In this document: positions 9,614-20,498 of the stretch, piece after piece | Numbering within the stretch: position 1 is the stretch's first letter | Layout: each line of letters starts with the position of its first letter | Source of the DNA: Pseudomonas sp. DTU_2021_1001937_2_SI_NGA_ILE_001 | GTDB lineage: Bacteria; Pseudomonadota; Gammaproteobacteria; Pseudomonadales; Pseudomonadaceae | Reading direction: 5' to 3' | DNA length: 64,000 bases | Assembly (NCBI RefSeq): GCF_032463525.1 | Contig: NZ_CP135971.1 | Location: 2,666,001-2,730,000, forward strand | The notes under the pieces: model-generated | The model's input: the letters and a program-made list of their open reading frames with translations, nothing else | Database searches by the model: none | Told to the model about the DNA's origin: nothing | Program-made: the position numbers and the translations under genes

Positions 9614-12600
9614 TCACTGTGGTTTCTCGAAGGGTTTGTCGAAGGTGATCTTCGGCTCTTTCCAGGGCCCTTCGACCTTGTACTGGACGCTGGCGAAACG
9701 TGCAACGCGGTCGCCCAGCAGCTTGTCAGCGATGAATAGCGCACCACCGATGGCCGGCGCACCGACGATCAGCGCGGCGATCGGCAGGTTATTGGTCAGC
9801 GGCAGGGTCACCAGCAGCTTGGCATCGACGCGGTCCTTGACCATGTCCAGAGTGCCATCAAGCTCCAGGTTGCTCGACGGGCCGGTCAGGGTAATGGGCT
9901 TGCGAGTCACGTAAACGCCATCGCTGGCCACCAGCACGCCCTTGACCTTGTCGTAACTCAGGCCCTTGCCCAACAGGTCGGAGAAGTCCAGGCGCAGGCG
10001 CCGGCCGATGGAGTTGAAGTTGAGCAGGCCGAATACGCGCAGGGCCTGTGCGCCGCCTTCGACTTCGACGAACTGGCCGTTGGCAAGATTGGCATCCAGC
10101 GTGCCCGAATAGCGCTTCAGGCCCACCCAGGCCGGCGAGCCGGGCCAACGGCCGTCGATGTCCAGGTCGAACTTCTCGCTGGTCACCGTGGGCGCGAAGC
10201 CCCAGGCCTTGAGCACGTCGCCGAGGTTCTTGCCCGTCACGTGGCCCTTGAGCCAGCTGCTGCTGGCGCCAGGGGCGCCTTCCCAGCCGCCTTCGCCGGT
10301 CAGCTGCAGGCCCTTGAGGCCCAGGCTCATGTCGTTGAAGCGCAGCCCGGCAGGTGTCTGGCGGGTTTTCAGGCCCCAACTGCCGAGCAGTTGCTCGCCC
10401 TGGAACAACTGGTCGACCTTCACGTTCAGCGCAGGAATGTTGCGTGGGTCGACATCGCCCAGCGGGTCAGGTGCGTTGTCCGAGGCCTGCGCGGCCGGAT
10501 CGGCTGCTGGCAGGCGCACGTACTGCATGGCGATGTCCAGCGGCGCATTCTTGGCATCCGGCAGCGTGGCGTTGCCCTTGGCCTGGGCACTGTCCAGCGA
10601 CAACTGCCAGGCCGGGCCGCTGCGTTGCAGCTGCACGCGGGCCTGGTCGAGGGTGGTGCCCATGGCGGTCAGCTTGCCCAGCTGCAGGTCGACACGGTTG
10701 AGCAGTTGCCGGGCGTTGCCACCCGGGTCGTTGCCGCTGTAGCGCTGCGCCACCGCCTGCCAGGGCGCGATGTCCAGTTCCGGCAGGCTGCCGCTGACGC
10801 GCAGCCCCTTGGCTTGCGGTACCACGGCACCGCCCTGGCCGAGGAACAGCTCGCCACGGCCCTGCAACGGGTCGCTGGCCGGCGCGGCCCAGGCCAGATT
10901 GGCCATATCGGCGTAGGCCGCGTCATAACGGCGCTCGCTGCCTTGCAGGGTCATGCGCAGTTCGCTGGCACGCGCCTGTTCGGCGCTCTTGCCGAACGGC
11001 GCCGGCAGGTCGATGGTCACGCCGCGCAGGTCGGAGGTGATCGCCAGGGGCGTCGAGGCGTCATCCAGGGTCAGTTGCAACTGGTAGGGAATGTCGCCCG
11101 ACACCGGAATCGGCTGGTTGAAACCCAGCCATTCGGTGAGGCGCTTGATCTCGATCTGACTGCTGGCGGTGATCCGCGTGACATTCGCGCCCGGTTTGCC
11201 CTCGGCGAACACCTGCGCCGTCACCGGGCGTCCGAAGGCCTGGCCGCTGATGTTCTTGCCCGACAGGCCGCGGGCGCTGTCGAAGCGGAAATCGCCCTTG
11301 AGCTGGCTCAGTTCCAGGGGCGGGTCAGGCAGTTTGAGGCGCGCGCCCTCGCTGGCGAAATCCACTACGACCTTGGGTTCCGGACCCTTTTCCAGCGCAA
11401 TGTCCAGCTTTAGCGCGCCGTTCAGCGGGCCCTCGCCCTCCCAGCCGGCGAAGGCCTTGGCAGTGCCGATTGGCGCGCTCTGGAGAATCTTCAAACCATC
11501 GACCATGCTGCCGGCGAACTTGCCATCCACCAGCAGGTGGCTGGTCTGCCCGCTCGGCACATGAGGCACTTCCACCTTCACGTCACTGATCTGGGTATCG
11601 AGCATCTGCCCCTTGTCGGCCTTGATGCGCACGCCGCTGTTCTCGACGTAGACCTTGCCGTTCACGCCGGTCAGCAACGGCCAGCCGGGCTCTACGGCCA
11701 GGGTGGCGTTACCCACGTCGAAGAACAGGCTGATCACCCGCGCGGTGTCGGGCGCGTTCTTGTGCAGCGAACCCTGGTACTGGAAGAACCCCTGATGCAC
11801 GTCACCGGCCACTACGGCGGTGCGCAGCCAGTGGTCCAGCGCCGGGGTCAGCACCGCCGGCAGGTACTTGCCGGTGTACCGGCCATCGCCGTCGGTCATG
11901 CCCACCCGCAGGTCCATGTAGTCCTCATGGCCGGGCTTGAGGAAGATGCGAATCAGGAAGTCGGCGGCGATCTTGCCTTCGTCACCCAGCACCTTGATGT
12001 ACGGCGCGACCAGGGTGAAACGCTCTTCGTCGAGGGTCCAGGTCAGGCGTGCATTGGCCTTGGGGTAGGTCCAGGGTTTGGCGAAGATCGGATCGAGGTG
12101 CAGCATGAAGTCTTCGCTGTCCAGACGCAGTTCGCCTTTGCCCAGATTGCCGCTGATCGCGCCGCTGACGTTACCGGCCGCCGGGGCGCCGTGGTAGGCG
12201 TCGAAGCCGACGCGGTCGAGGTTGGCGGCAAAGCTCAGACGCTCGTCGCCCACCACGTCGGGGCGCCAGTCGAGCATGACGTTGCGCAGGCCACCGGTCA
12301 CGTTGAGACGGTTCACCACCTCGCGCAGGGTGTCGGGCAGCGGCGCCAGGGCGTCGAGCAACGGGGTCAGCGGGGTCAGGTCCAGGCGGTCGGCCTCGAC
12401 GTGCCAGGCCGCCGGCCGCTCGCCATCGGCCAGAGTCTGCCGCGCGGTCAGGCGGCTTTCCCAGCGCTGTTCGCCCAGGCTCATGGCCAGGGAGCTGACC
12501 TTGGCCTGATAGCCCTGGTCGCTGTGGGTCAGCCAGGCATTGAGCGCCAGGTTGTCGATTTGCGCCGCCTTGCGCTCGGCATAGCGGCCGTTGATGTGCG

Positions 12601-13429
12601 GCGCATTGAGGCGCACGGCGGCGCTCTGCAAGGCACCGGCGCCCCACTCCAGCCAGAATTCGCCACCGGCCTTGAAGGTCGCGATATGCCAGTCTCCGGT
12701 CAGGCTCTTTGGCAGCCAGGCGGCCCAGTCGCTCTGTGGCAGGCTCAGGTACACCTGGGCCTGGGCGTCACGCCAGTGGCTGGCATCGATGCGTGTGTGC
12801 ACATCCAGCGCCACGGGCTGGCCGTCGGGCAGGTTGAGTCGCGCGTCCAGGCGCTGCTGCCGGGTGCCACTGCTCAGGCTGGCATTGACGTAGGTGAAGG
12901 TCATCGGCGTCGCATCGTGCGGTTGCACGGTGATCTGGCTGTCGAGCAGCGACAGGTGCGCGACCTGCTGCAGTTGTTCGAGCACGTGTTCGGGATCGGT
13001 GGGCGTATCGTCACGCCGGGGAATGCCCTGCAGGCTCCACTGGCCTTCGGCATCCTGGCTGAGCACCACTTGCAGGCCACTGACCTCCAGATGCGCGATG
13101 CGTACCTGGCGGGCCTTCAGGCTGGCCCACAGCGCCGGCACCACCCGCACCTGGTCCAGACGCAAGGCATTGCCACCCTCGCCCACCGTAACGTCATGGG
13201 CCAGCAGCACCGGGGCAAAACCGCTCCAGCGGCCCTCCAGGCGGCCGATGCGCAAGGGCATGTCCAGGGCTGCACCGGCACGGTCTTCCACGTCGGCACG
13301 GTATTCAGCCAGCATCGGCGCCAGTTGCCGGCCAAGGCTGACATACAGGGCCGCCAGGATCAGCAGCGTGGCGCACAGCCCCAGGCTCCAACGGGTCAGG
13401 GTCGCCAGCAGGCGAGACAGGCGAGCCAT
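9614..13429 (-). CDS. yhdP: YhdP family AsmA-like envelope protein (1271 aa)
   Basis: A very large protein with an N-terminal membrane anchor (residues about 12-32, WSLGLCATLLILAALYV) followed by some 1200 residues of beta-rich periplasmic sequence of the TIGR02099/YhdP type. YhdP belongs to the AsmA-like bridge proteins, which in E. coli move phospholipids from the inner to the outer membrane together with TamB and YdbH. The length is typical of the family. It lies downstream of rng (147-nt gap, no gene) and 34 nt upstream of the nitrilase-like gene. Confidence 0.92.
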   Translation of the reverse strand: MARLSRLLATLTRWSLGLCATLLILAALYVSLGRQLAPMLAEYRADVEDRAGAALDMPLRIGRLEGRWSGFAPVLLAHDVTVGEGGNALRLDQVRVVPALWASLKARQVRIAHLEVSGLQVVLSQDAEGQWSLQGIPRRDDTPTDPEHVLEQLQQVAHLSLLDSQITVQPHDATPMTFTYVNASLSSGTRQQRLDARLNLPDGQPVALDVHTRIDASHWRDAQAQVYLSLPQSDWAAWLPKSLTGDWHIATFKAGGEFWLEWGAGALQSAAVRLNAPHINGRYAERKAAQIDNLALNAWLTHSDQGYQAKVSSLAMSLGEQRWESRLTARQTLADGERPAAWHVEADRLDLTPLTPLLDALAPLPDTLREVVNRLNVTGGLRNVMLDWRPDVVGDERLSFAANLDRVGFDAYHGAPAAGNVSGAISGNLGKGELRLDSEDFMLHLDPIFAKPWTYPKANARLTWTLDEERFTLVAPYIKVLGDEGKIAADFLIRIFLKPGHEDYMDLRVGMTDGDGRYTGKYLPAVLTPALDHWLRTAVVAGDVHQGFFQYQGSLHKNAPDTARVISLFFDVGNATLAVEPGWPLLTGVNGKVYVENSGVRIKADKGQMLDTQISDVKVEVPHVPSGQTSHLLVDGKFAGSMVDGLKILQSAPIGTAKAFAGWEGEGPLNGALKLDIALEKGPEPKVVVDFASEGARLKLPDPPLELSQLKGDFRFDSARGLSGKNISGQAFGRPVTAQVFAEGKPGANVTRITASSQIEIKRLTEWLGFNQPIPVSGDIPYQLQLTLDDASTPLAITSDLRGVTIDLPAPFGKSAEQARASELRMTLQGSERRYDAAYADMANLAWAAPASDPLQGRGELFLGQGGAVVPQAKGLRVSGSLPELDIAPWQAVAQRYSGNDPGGNARQLLNRVDLQLGKLTAMGTTLDQARVQLQRSGPAWQLSLDSAQAKGNATLPDAKNAPLDIAMQYVRLPAADPAAQASDNAPDPLGDVDPRNIPALNVKVDQLFQGEQLLGSWGLKTRQTPAGLRFNDMSLGLKGLQLTGEGGWEGAPGASSSWLKGHVTGKNLGDVLKAWGFAPTVTSEKFDLDIDGRWPGSPAWVGLKRYSGTLDANLANGQFVEVEGGAQALRVFGLLNFNSIGRRLRLDFSDLLGKGLSYDKVKGVLVASDGVYVTRKPITLTGPSSNLELDGTLDMVKDRVDAKLLVTLPLTNNLPIAALIVGAPAIGGALFIADKLLGDRVARFASVQYKVEGPWKEPKITFDKPFEKPQ

Positions 13430-13576
13430 GTCAGCGGCGCCTGTGCCAGGGCAGCGGATTCAGGTGCACGGGCCGGGAGCAACCGGCCTTGGCGGGCGTC
13501 GGGATGGATTCACTGGTCACGCGTTACTCGCATCGATGCATGGGACGTGGCGGCTTGCACGACAAGCTCGCTCCTA

Positions 13577-15034
13577 CTAGAGCAGTACAACGTCATATTG
13601 TTCCTGGGAATACATCGATTCGACCTGAAAACGGATGGTGCGGCCGATGAACGCCTCCAGCTCGGCCACGTTGCCCGACTCCTCGTCGAGCAGACGATCG
13701 ACCACTCGCTGGTTGGCCAGCACCCGATACCCCACCGCCTGGTAGGCGCGGGCTTCGCGGAGAATCTCGCGGAAGATCTCGTAGCAGATGGTCTCCGGGG
13801 TCTTCAGCTTGCCGCGCCCATGGCAGCAATGGCAGGGCTCGCAAAGAATCTGTTCGAGGCTTTCCCGGGTGCGCTTGCGGGTCATCTGCACCAGGCCCAG
13901 CTCGGTGATGCCGATGATGTTGGTCTTGGCATGGTCGCGTTCGAGCTGCTTTTCCAGGGTACGCAGCACCTGGCGCTGGTGCTCGACATCTTCCATGTCG
14001 ATGAAGTCGATGATGATGATCCCGCCCAGGTTGCGCAGGCGCAGTTGCCGGGCGATGGCCGTGGCGGCTTCCAGGTTGGTCTTGAAGATGGTCTCTTCGA
14101 GGTTGCGGTGGCCGACGAACGCGCCGGTGTTCACGTCGATGGTGGTCATCGCCTCGGCCGGGTCGACCACCAGGTAGCCGCCGGACTTGAGCGGCACCTT
14201 GCGCTCGAGGGCCTTCTGGATTTCGTCCTCAACGCCGTAGAGGTCGAAGATCGGCCGCTCGCCGGGGTAATGCTCCAGACGATCGGCGATTTCGGGCATC
14301 AGTTCGGTGACGAACTGCCCGGTCTTCTGGAAGGTCTCTCGCGAGTCGATGCGGATCTTCTCGATGCGCGGGCTGACCAGGTCACGCAGCGTGCGCAGGG
14401 CCAGGCCGAGATCTTCGTAGATGACGCTGGGCGGGCTGATGGTCTTGATCTGCTCGCCGATCTGGTCCCAGAGCCGACGCAGGTAGCGGATGTCCATGAG
14501 GATCTCGTCGGCCCCGGCGCCCTCGGCGGCGGTACGCAGGATGAAGCCGCCGGTCTCGGTGATGCCTTCCTGCTCGACGCAGTCGCTGACCACCTTCTTG
14601 AGCCGCTCGCGCTCGGCCTCGTCCTCGATCTTCAACGAGATGCCCACATGGGCAGTACGCGGCATGTACACCAGGTAACGCGAGGGGATCGACAGCTGGG
14701 TGGTCAGGCGCGCGCCCTTGCTGCCGATGGGGTCCTTGGTGACCTGCACCACCAGGCTCTGGCCCTCATGCACCAGCGAGCTGATCGGCTCTACCGCCGA
14801 GCCTTCGCGCAGGGAAATTTCCGAAGCATGGATGAACGCCGCACGGTCCAGGCCGATATCGATGAAGGCCGCCTGCATGCCGGGCAGCACCCGCACCACC
14901 TTGCCTTTATAGATATTGCCGACGATGCCGCGACGCTGCGTTCGCTCGACGTGAACCTCTTGCAACACGCCGTTCTCCACCACCGCCACACGGGATTCCA
15001 TCGGCGTGATGTTGATCAGGATTTCTTCACTCAT
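13577..15034 (-). CDS. rng: Ribonuclease G
   Basis: A 485-residue RNase E/G family endoribonuclease. It has the N-terminal S1 domain ([20 protein letters not shown]), the catalytic DNase-I-like region with the [19 protein letters not shown] segment containing the metal-binding aspartates, and the zinc-link [11 protein letters not shown]. RNase G matures the 16S rRNA 5' end and degrades some mRNAs. There is no long disordered C-terminus, which separates it from RNase E. The start overlaps the maf stop (ATGA). It is part of the mre-maf-rng run. Confidence 0.97.
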   Translation of the reverse strand: MSEEILINITPMESRVAVVENGVLQEVHVERTQRRGIVGNIYKGKVVRVLPGMQAAFIDIGLDRAAFIHASEISLREGSAVEPISSLVHEGQSLVVQVTKDPIGSKGARLTTQLSIPSRYLVYMPRTAHVGISLKIEDEAERERLKKVVSDCVEQEGITETGGFILRTAAEGAGADEILMDIRYLRRLWDQIGEQIKTISPPSVIYEDLGLALRTLRDLVSPRIEKIRIDSRETFQKTGQFVTELMPEIADRLEHYPGERPIFDLYGVEDEIQKALERKVPLKSGGYLVVDPAEAMTTIDVNTGAFVGHRNLEETIFKTNLEAATAIARQLRLRNLGGIIIIDFIDMEDVEHQRQVLRTLEKQLERDHAKTNIIGITELGLVQMTRKRTRESLEQILCEPCHCCHGRGKLKTPETICYEIFREILREARAYQAVGYRVLANQRVVDRLLDEESGNVAELEAFIGRTIRFQVESMYSQEQYDVVLL

Positions 15035-15630
15035 GGCTGCTCACCTTCCAGGCCTTGCCAACAGGGTATGCCGAAATGGCCCAGCAGGTCTGCGGTTTCG
15101 CACAGTGGCAGGCCCACGACCGCCGAATAGCTGCCGTGCAGTGCCTCGACGAAAATCGCCGCCAGCCCCTGGATGGCGTAGCTGCCGGCCTTGTCGCGGG
15201 GTTCGCCGCTGCGCCAGTAGGCGTGTGCCTCGACGCTGCTGATCGGACGAAAGCGCACGCGGCTGGTGACCACCCGGCTGACGCAGCGCGAGCCGTCGAC
15301 CAGGGCGACTGCGGTGAGCACCTGATGCTCACGCCCGGAAAGCGCCGCCAGGGTATCCAGGGCGTCCTGGCGGTCCACGGGCTTGCCAAGGATGCGCCCG
15401 TCGAGCACCACGGCGGTGTCGGCGCCCATCACGCAGCCACCATCCTCACCCAATAGTGCCTGGCCGGCACGCGCCTTGGCGCAGGCCAGGCGCTCGACAT
15501 AGGCGGCCGGTTCTTCGTCGGGCAGCGGGGTTTCGTCGATCTCGGCGCTCAGAACGCTGAACGGTACGCCGATCTGGGTGAGCAGTTCACGTCGCCGCGG
15601 GGAACCGGAAGCCAGGTAGAGCGAAGGCAT
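15031..15630 (-). CDS. maf: Maf family nucleotide pyrophosphatase (dTTP/UTP type)
   Basis: This 199-residue Maf protein carries the N-terminal [10 protein letters not shown] motif, the [15 protein letters not shown] segment and the [18 protein letters not shown] segment. Maf enzymes hydrolyse non-canonical or excess nucleoside triphosphates to monophosphates; the YhdE branch prefers dTTP and UTP. It lies between mreD and rng, the usual place of yhdE-type genes, and overlaps rng by 4 nt. Confidence 0.93.
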   Translation of the reverse strand: MPSLYLASGSPRRRELLTQIGVPFSVLSAEIDETPLPDEEPAAYVERLACAKARAGQALLGEDGGCVMGADTAVVLDGRILGKPVDRQDALDTLAALSGREHQVLTAVALVDGSRCVSRVVTSRVRFRPISSVEAHAYWRSGEPRDKAGSYAIQGLAAIFVEALHGSYSAVVGLPLCETADLLGHFGIPCWQGLEGEQP

Positions 15631-15684
15631 GGGGACGTCTCCGTGTCAGCGACGCTCCCGCAGAAGCTGGGGCAGAAGCGCCGC

Positions 15685-16176
15685 TCAATTGATTTTCAGG
15701 CGCTTGCGCAGACCGCGCAGGCCGTAGCTGATCCACGGCCACAACAGGGCACTGACCAGCGCCGGCAACACCAGCGCCAGGGTGGGCTGACGGTTACCGG
15801 TCAGGGCACTGAGCCACAGCTGCACCAGTTGCGCCACCCCGTAGACCACCAGCAGCACCAGGCACTGCTGCCACACCGGGAAGATCCGCAGGCGCGGCTG
15901 CAAAGCCATTATCAGGCAAGTGATCAGGGTGAGGATCAGCGCGTTCTGGCCCAACAGGGTGCCGTACAGCACGTCTTCCATCAGGCCCAGCAGCCAGGCG
16001 GTGGTCATGCCCACCTTCTGCGGCAGGGCCAGGGTCCAGAAGGTCAGCAGCAGGGCCAGCCACATGGGGCGGAAGATTTCCATGAACTGCGGCAGCGGCA
16101 TGACGCTGAGCAGCAGGCCGATGGCAAAGGTCAGCCAGACCACCCAACCGTTGCGTCCGGAGACATGACTAACCAT
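15685..16176 (-). CDS. mreD: Rod shape-determining protein MreD
   Basis: This 163-residue integral membrane protein has about five hydrophobic segments (WLTFAIGLLLSVMPL, MWLALLLTFWTLAL, and others) and the conserved glutamate/aspartate region GLMEDVLYGTLLGQN. MreD works with MreC and MreB in the elongasome to direct lateral wall synthesis. The ATG at 16176 overlaps the end of mreC by 8 nt, which suggests coupling. A related membrane fold is found in ECF transporter S components, but context settles the call. Confidence 0.95.
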   Translation of the reverse strand: MVSHVSGRNGWVVWLTFAIGLLLSVMPLPQFMEIFRPMWLALLLTFWTLALPQKVGMTTAWLLGLMEDVLYGTLLGQNALILTLITCLIMALQPRLRIFPVWQQCLVLLVVYGVAQLVQLWLSALTGNRQPTLALVLPALVSALLWPWISYGLRGLRKRLKIN

Positions 16177-17305
16177 CGGTAGGCTCCCGGGAGCTGGACG
16201 GCGCTCGGGCCGGTGTGGATGAAGCCGGCCTGGACGCCGGGCGACTGCCGTTCGCAGCCGGGGCCGGGTTGCCACGGGCGGCCGGCTGGGTCGCAGGTGC
16301 AGGCGTGGTCGCCGGGCGCGTCACCGGCAGGTTGCTCGGGTAGAACGGCAACAAGGCACCAGGGATGTTCGACAGCACCGGCGCATAGGCCGCCGGTGCC
16401 GCTGGCTGGGCAGACGTCTCGGCGGCGTGACGCTCGGCGCTTTCCTGGGCCTGGGCGGCCTCGGCGGCACGCTCCTCGGGCGAACGCCCATCGGAGAATA
16501 CCAGCAGCAGGTAACGGCTGCGGTTCAGCGCCGCCGTAGGCACCGCTCGCACGATGGCGAACGGCTGGCCCGAATCGTGGATGACTTCCTTGACCGTCGC
16601 CACCGGGTAACCGGCCGGGAAGCGCTGGCCGAGGCCGGAGCTGACCAGCAGGTCGCCTTCCTTGATGTCGGCGGTATCAGCGACGTGGCGCAGTTCCAGG
16701 CGCTCCGGGTTGCCGGTGCCGCTGGCGATGGCGCGCAGGCCGTTACGGTTGACCTGTACCGGAATGCTGTGGGTGGTGTCGGTGAGCAGCAGCACCCGCG
16801 CGGTGTAAGGCATCAGTTCGACCACCTGGCCCATCAGCCCGCGAGCGTCGAGCACCGGCTGGCCGAGAAACACCCCATCACGCTCGCCCTTGTTGATGAT
16901 GATCCGGTGGGTAAAGGGGTTGGGGTCAGTGCCGATCAGTTCGGCGACTTCGACCTTTTCATTGACCAGCGCCGAGGAATTGAGCAACTCGCGCAGCCGC
17001 ACGTTCTGCTCGGTCAGCGCCGCCAGCTTCTGCAGGCGCCCCTGCAGCAGCAGGGCTTCGGTCTTGAGTTTTTCGTTTTCGGCGAGCAGCTCGGTACGAC
17101 TGCCAAACTGGGTAGCGACGCCCTGGAACAGGCGCTGCGGCAGATCGACGACCCAGTAGGCCTGCATCAGCACCAGCGACATCTGGCTGCGCACTGGCTT
17201 GAGCAGGGTGAAACGGGCGTCCACGACCATCAGGGCAACCGAGAGCACCGCCAGCACGAGCAGGCGCACGCCCAGCGAAGGGCCTTTGGTGAACAGCGGT
17301 TTAAT
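16169..17305 (-). CDS. mreC: Rod shape-determining protein MreC, probable AUU start
   Basis: MreC is a bitopic elongasome protein with one N-terminal membrane helix (LLVLAVLSVALMVV), a coiled coil (ENEKLKTEALLLQGRLQKL), two beta domains, and a proline/alanine-rich tail of about 80 residues. The nearest standard start is GTG at 17269, but the 12 codons before it encode IKPLFTKGPSLG, which aligns with the start of E. coli MreC (MKPIFSRGPSLQ). The codon aligned with Met1 is ATT at 17303-17305, with AGGAG 6 nt upstream (17312-17316). No ATG, GTG or TTG lies there. I therefore place the start at ATT; GTG 17269 is the alternative. Confidence 0.9.
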   Translation of the reverse strand: MKPLFTKGPSLGVRLLVLAVLSVALMVVDARFTLLKPVRSQMSLVLMQAYWVVDLPQRLFQGVATQFGSRTELLAENEKLKTEALLLQGRLQKLAALTEQNVRLRELLNSSALVNEKVEVAELIGTDPNPFTHRIIINKGERDGVFLGQPVLDARGLMGQVVELMPYTARVLLLTDTTHSIPVQVNRNGLRAIASGTGNPERLELRHVADTADIKEGDLLVSSGLGQRFPAGYPVATVKEVIHDSGQPFAIVRAVPTAALNRSRYLLLVFSDGRSPEERAAEAAQAQESAERHAAETSAQPAAPAAYAPVLSNIPGALLPFYPSNLPVTRPATTPAPATQPAARGNPAPAANGSRPASRPASSTPARAPSSSREPTDG

Positions 17306-17429
17306 GGGCCGCTCCTTTCGGGCATTCGCTCGAAGGATGGGGCCTTGCTTGGCAGTGGGTCATGAGCACGAAAAGCCTGGGCAGATGAAAGGCGCGTCGG
17401 GCGTCCGGGCCGAACGAAGGCCGACGCGT

Positions 17430-17453
17430 ACAGGCAGCGCGAAGGCTGCCTGT
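17430..17453. other. Perfect 9-bp hairpin between mreB and mreC
   Basis: ACAGGCAGC-GCGAAG-GCTGCCTGT is a perfect inverted repeat with a 6-nt loop in the 182-nt gap between mreB and mreC. No T-run follows on the minus strand, so a classic terminator is unlikely. It could protect the mreB 3' end or lower readthrough into mreCD. Confidence 0.6.
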
Positions 17454-17487
17454 AGACGAAGAACCGCCGGCGAGCGCCTGCGAAGGA

Positions 17488-18537
<1,050 letters not shown>

Positions 18538-18569
18538 CTAGGGAACGCGTGGGTAAAAAAGTGCGGCAA

Positions 18570-18598
18570 ACTCTAACAACGACAGGGATTTTGGGCAA
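18570..18598 (-). promoter_or_regulatory. Probable sigma-70 promoter of mreB
   Basis: Read on the minus strand, TTGCCC and TAGAGT are separated by exactly 17 nt in the mreB-gatC divergent region. The expected start point lies about 35-40 nt before the mreB ATG. Confidence 0.55.
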
Positions 18599-18731
18599 GG
18601 AGCCAATATGTTAAATTGGCGGTTTTCCAAGCACGACCCTGCGCGTTTGCGGTTTCAGACCGACAAACTGCCGTTGTGTTCCGCTATCCGTCCACGGATC
18701 CAATCCGTCGCCCTGCATATGGAGATTCCCC

Positions 18732-19019
18732 ATGGCGCTCGAACGCAGCGACGTGGAAAAGATCGCTCACCTGGCCCGCCTGGGCCTGAATGAAGCCGAT
18801 CTGCCACGTACCACCGAAGCACTGAACAGCATTCTCGGCCTGGTCGACCAGATGCAAGCGGTCGACACCACCGGTATCGAGCCGCTGGCTCACCCGCTGG
18901 AAGCCGCGCAACGCCTGCGCGAAGACGCCGTGACCGAGCAGAATCACCGTGACGAATACCAGGCCATCGCTCCGGCGGTCGAACAGGGCCTGTATCTGGT
19001 TCCGAAAGTCATCGAGTAA
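18732..19019 (+). CDS. gatC: Asp-tRNA(Asn)/Glu-tRNA(Gln) amidotransferase subunit C
   Basis: This 95-residue GatC has the family pattern [17 protein letters not shown] and ends with the region that wraps GatA. GatC stabilises the GatA-GatB interface in the complex that amidates misacylated Asp-tRNA(Asn) and/or Glu-tRNA(Gln). It is first in the gatCAB operon, 14 nt before gatA, with GGAGATTCCCC upstream of the ATG. Confidence 0.97.
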   Translation: MALERSDVEKIAHLARLGLNEADLPRTTEALNSILGLVDQMQAVDTTGIEPLAHPLEAAQRLREDAVTEQNHRDEYQAIAPAVEQGLYLVPKVIE

Positions 19020-19033
19020 GGGAAAGCGCCTGC

Positions 19034-20485
19034 ATGCATCAAATGACTCTGGCCGAGATCGCCCGCGGACTCGCCGACAAGCAATTCTCCTCTGAAGAGC
19101 TGACCCGCAACCTGCTCGAGCGCATCAAGCGCCTCGACCCGCAGCTCAACAGTTTCATCACCGTCACCGAAGACCTGGCCATCACCCAGGCCCAGGCCGC
19201 CGACGCCCGCCGCGCCGCCGGCGAGAACGGCGCCCTGCTCGGCGCCCCCGTGGCCCACAAGGACCTGTTCTGCACCAAGGGCATCCGCACCAGCTGCGCC
19301 TCGCGCATGCTCGACAACTTCAAGGCCCCCTACGACGCCACCGTAGTGGCCAGGCTGGCCGCCGCCGGTGCCGTGACCCTGGGCAAGACCAACATGGACG
19401 AATTCGCCATGGGGTCGGCCAACGAGTCCAGCCACTATGGTGCAGTGAAGAACCCCTGGAACCTGGAACACGTTCCGGGCGGCTCGTCCGGCGGTTCCGC
19501 CGCTGCCGTGGCTGCGCGCCTGCTGCCGGCCGCCACCGGCACCGACACCGGCGGTTCGATCCGCCAGCCGGCGGCGTTGACCAACCTCACCGGCCTCAAG
19601 CCCACCTACGGGCGCGTATCGCGCTGGGGCATGATTGCCTACGCGTCGAGCCTCGACCAGGGCGGCCCGCTGGCGCGCACTGCCGAAGACTGCGCGCTGC
19701 TGCTGCAAGGCATGGCCGGTTTCGACCCGCAAGACTCCACCAGCATCGACGAACCGGTGCCGGACTACAGCACCAGCCTCAATGACTCGCTCAAGGGCCT
19801 GCGCATCGGCCTGCCGAAGGAATACTTCGGCGCCGGCCTCGACCCGCGCATCGCCCAGCTGGTGCAGGACAGCATCAAGGAACTGGAAAAGCTCGGCGCA
19901 GTGGTCAAGGAAATCAGCCTGCCCAACCTGCAGCACGGCATTCCGGCCTACTACGTCATCGCTCCGGCAGAGGCTTCGTCCAACCTGTCGCGCTTCGACG
20001 GCGTGCGCTTCGGCTACCGCTGCGAAGAGCCCAAGGACCTCACCGACCTGTACAAGCGTTCGCGTGGCGAGGGCTTCGGTGCCGAGGTGCAGCGGCGCAT
20101 CATGGTCGGCGCCTACGCGCTGTCGGCCGGCTACTATGACGCCTACTACCTCAAGGCGCAGAAGATCCGCCGCCTGATCAAGAACGACTTCATGAACGCC
20201 TTCGCCGAGGTCGACGTGATCCTCGGCCCGACCACGCCGAACCCGGCCTGGAAGCTCGGCACCAAGAGCAGCGACCCGGTCGCCGCCTACCTGGAAGACG
20301 TCTACACCATCACCGCCAACCTCGCCGGCCTGCCAGGGCTGTCGATGCCGGCCGGCTTCGTCGACGGCCTGCCCGTCGGCGTGCAGTTGCTCGCCCCGTA
20401 CTTCAAGGAAGGCCGCCTGCTGAACGTGGCCCACCAGTACCAGTTGGTCACTGACTGGCATAAGCGCACCCCTGAAGGCTTCTGA
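19034..20485 (+). CDS. gatA: Asp/Glu-tRNA amidotransferase subunit A (amidase)
   Basis: A 483-residue amidase-signature enzyme that releases ammonia from glutamine for GatB. The Ser-cisSer-Lys triad is visible at Lys76 (VAHKDLF), Ser151 ([11 protein letters not shown]) and Ser175 ([11 protein letters not shown]). The gene is 14 nt after gatC and 13 nt before gatB. Length and ends fit the family. Confidence 0.98.
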   Translation: MHQMTLAEIARGLADKQFSSEELTRNLLERIKRLDPQLNSFITVTEDLAITQAQAADARRAAGENGALLGAPVAHKDLFCTKGIRTSCASRMLDNFKAPYDATVVARLAAAGAVTLGKTNMDEFAMGSANESSHYGAVKNPWNLEHVPGGSSGGSAAAVAARLLPAATGTDTGGSIRQPAALTNLTGLKPTYGRVSRWGMIAYASSLDQGGPLARTAEDCALLLQGMAGFDPQDSTSIDEPVPDYSTSLNDSLKGLRIGLPKEYFGAGLDPRIAQLVQDSIKELEKLGAVVKEISLPNLQHGIPAYYVIAPAEASSNLSRFDGVRFGYRCEEPKDLTDLYKRSRGEGFGAEVQRRIMVGAYALSAGYYDAYYLKAQKIRRLIKNDFMNAFAEVDVILGPTTPNPAWKLGTKSSDPVAAYLEDVYTITANLAGLPGLSMPAGFVDGLPVGVQLLAPYFKEGRLLNVAHQYQLVTDWHKRTPEGF

Positions 20486-20498
20486 GGAGAGAACACAC

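Noticed and set aside
11537..15130. Long plus-strand open frame of about 1200 codons opposite yhdP and rng
   Set aside because: It is antisense to two well-identified genes, its product has low-complexity Gly/Gln/His/Val composition and no known domain; long antisense frames are expected in GC-rich DNA with biased third positions.
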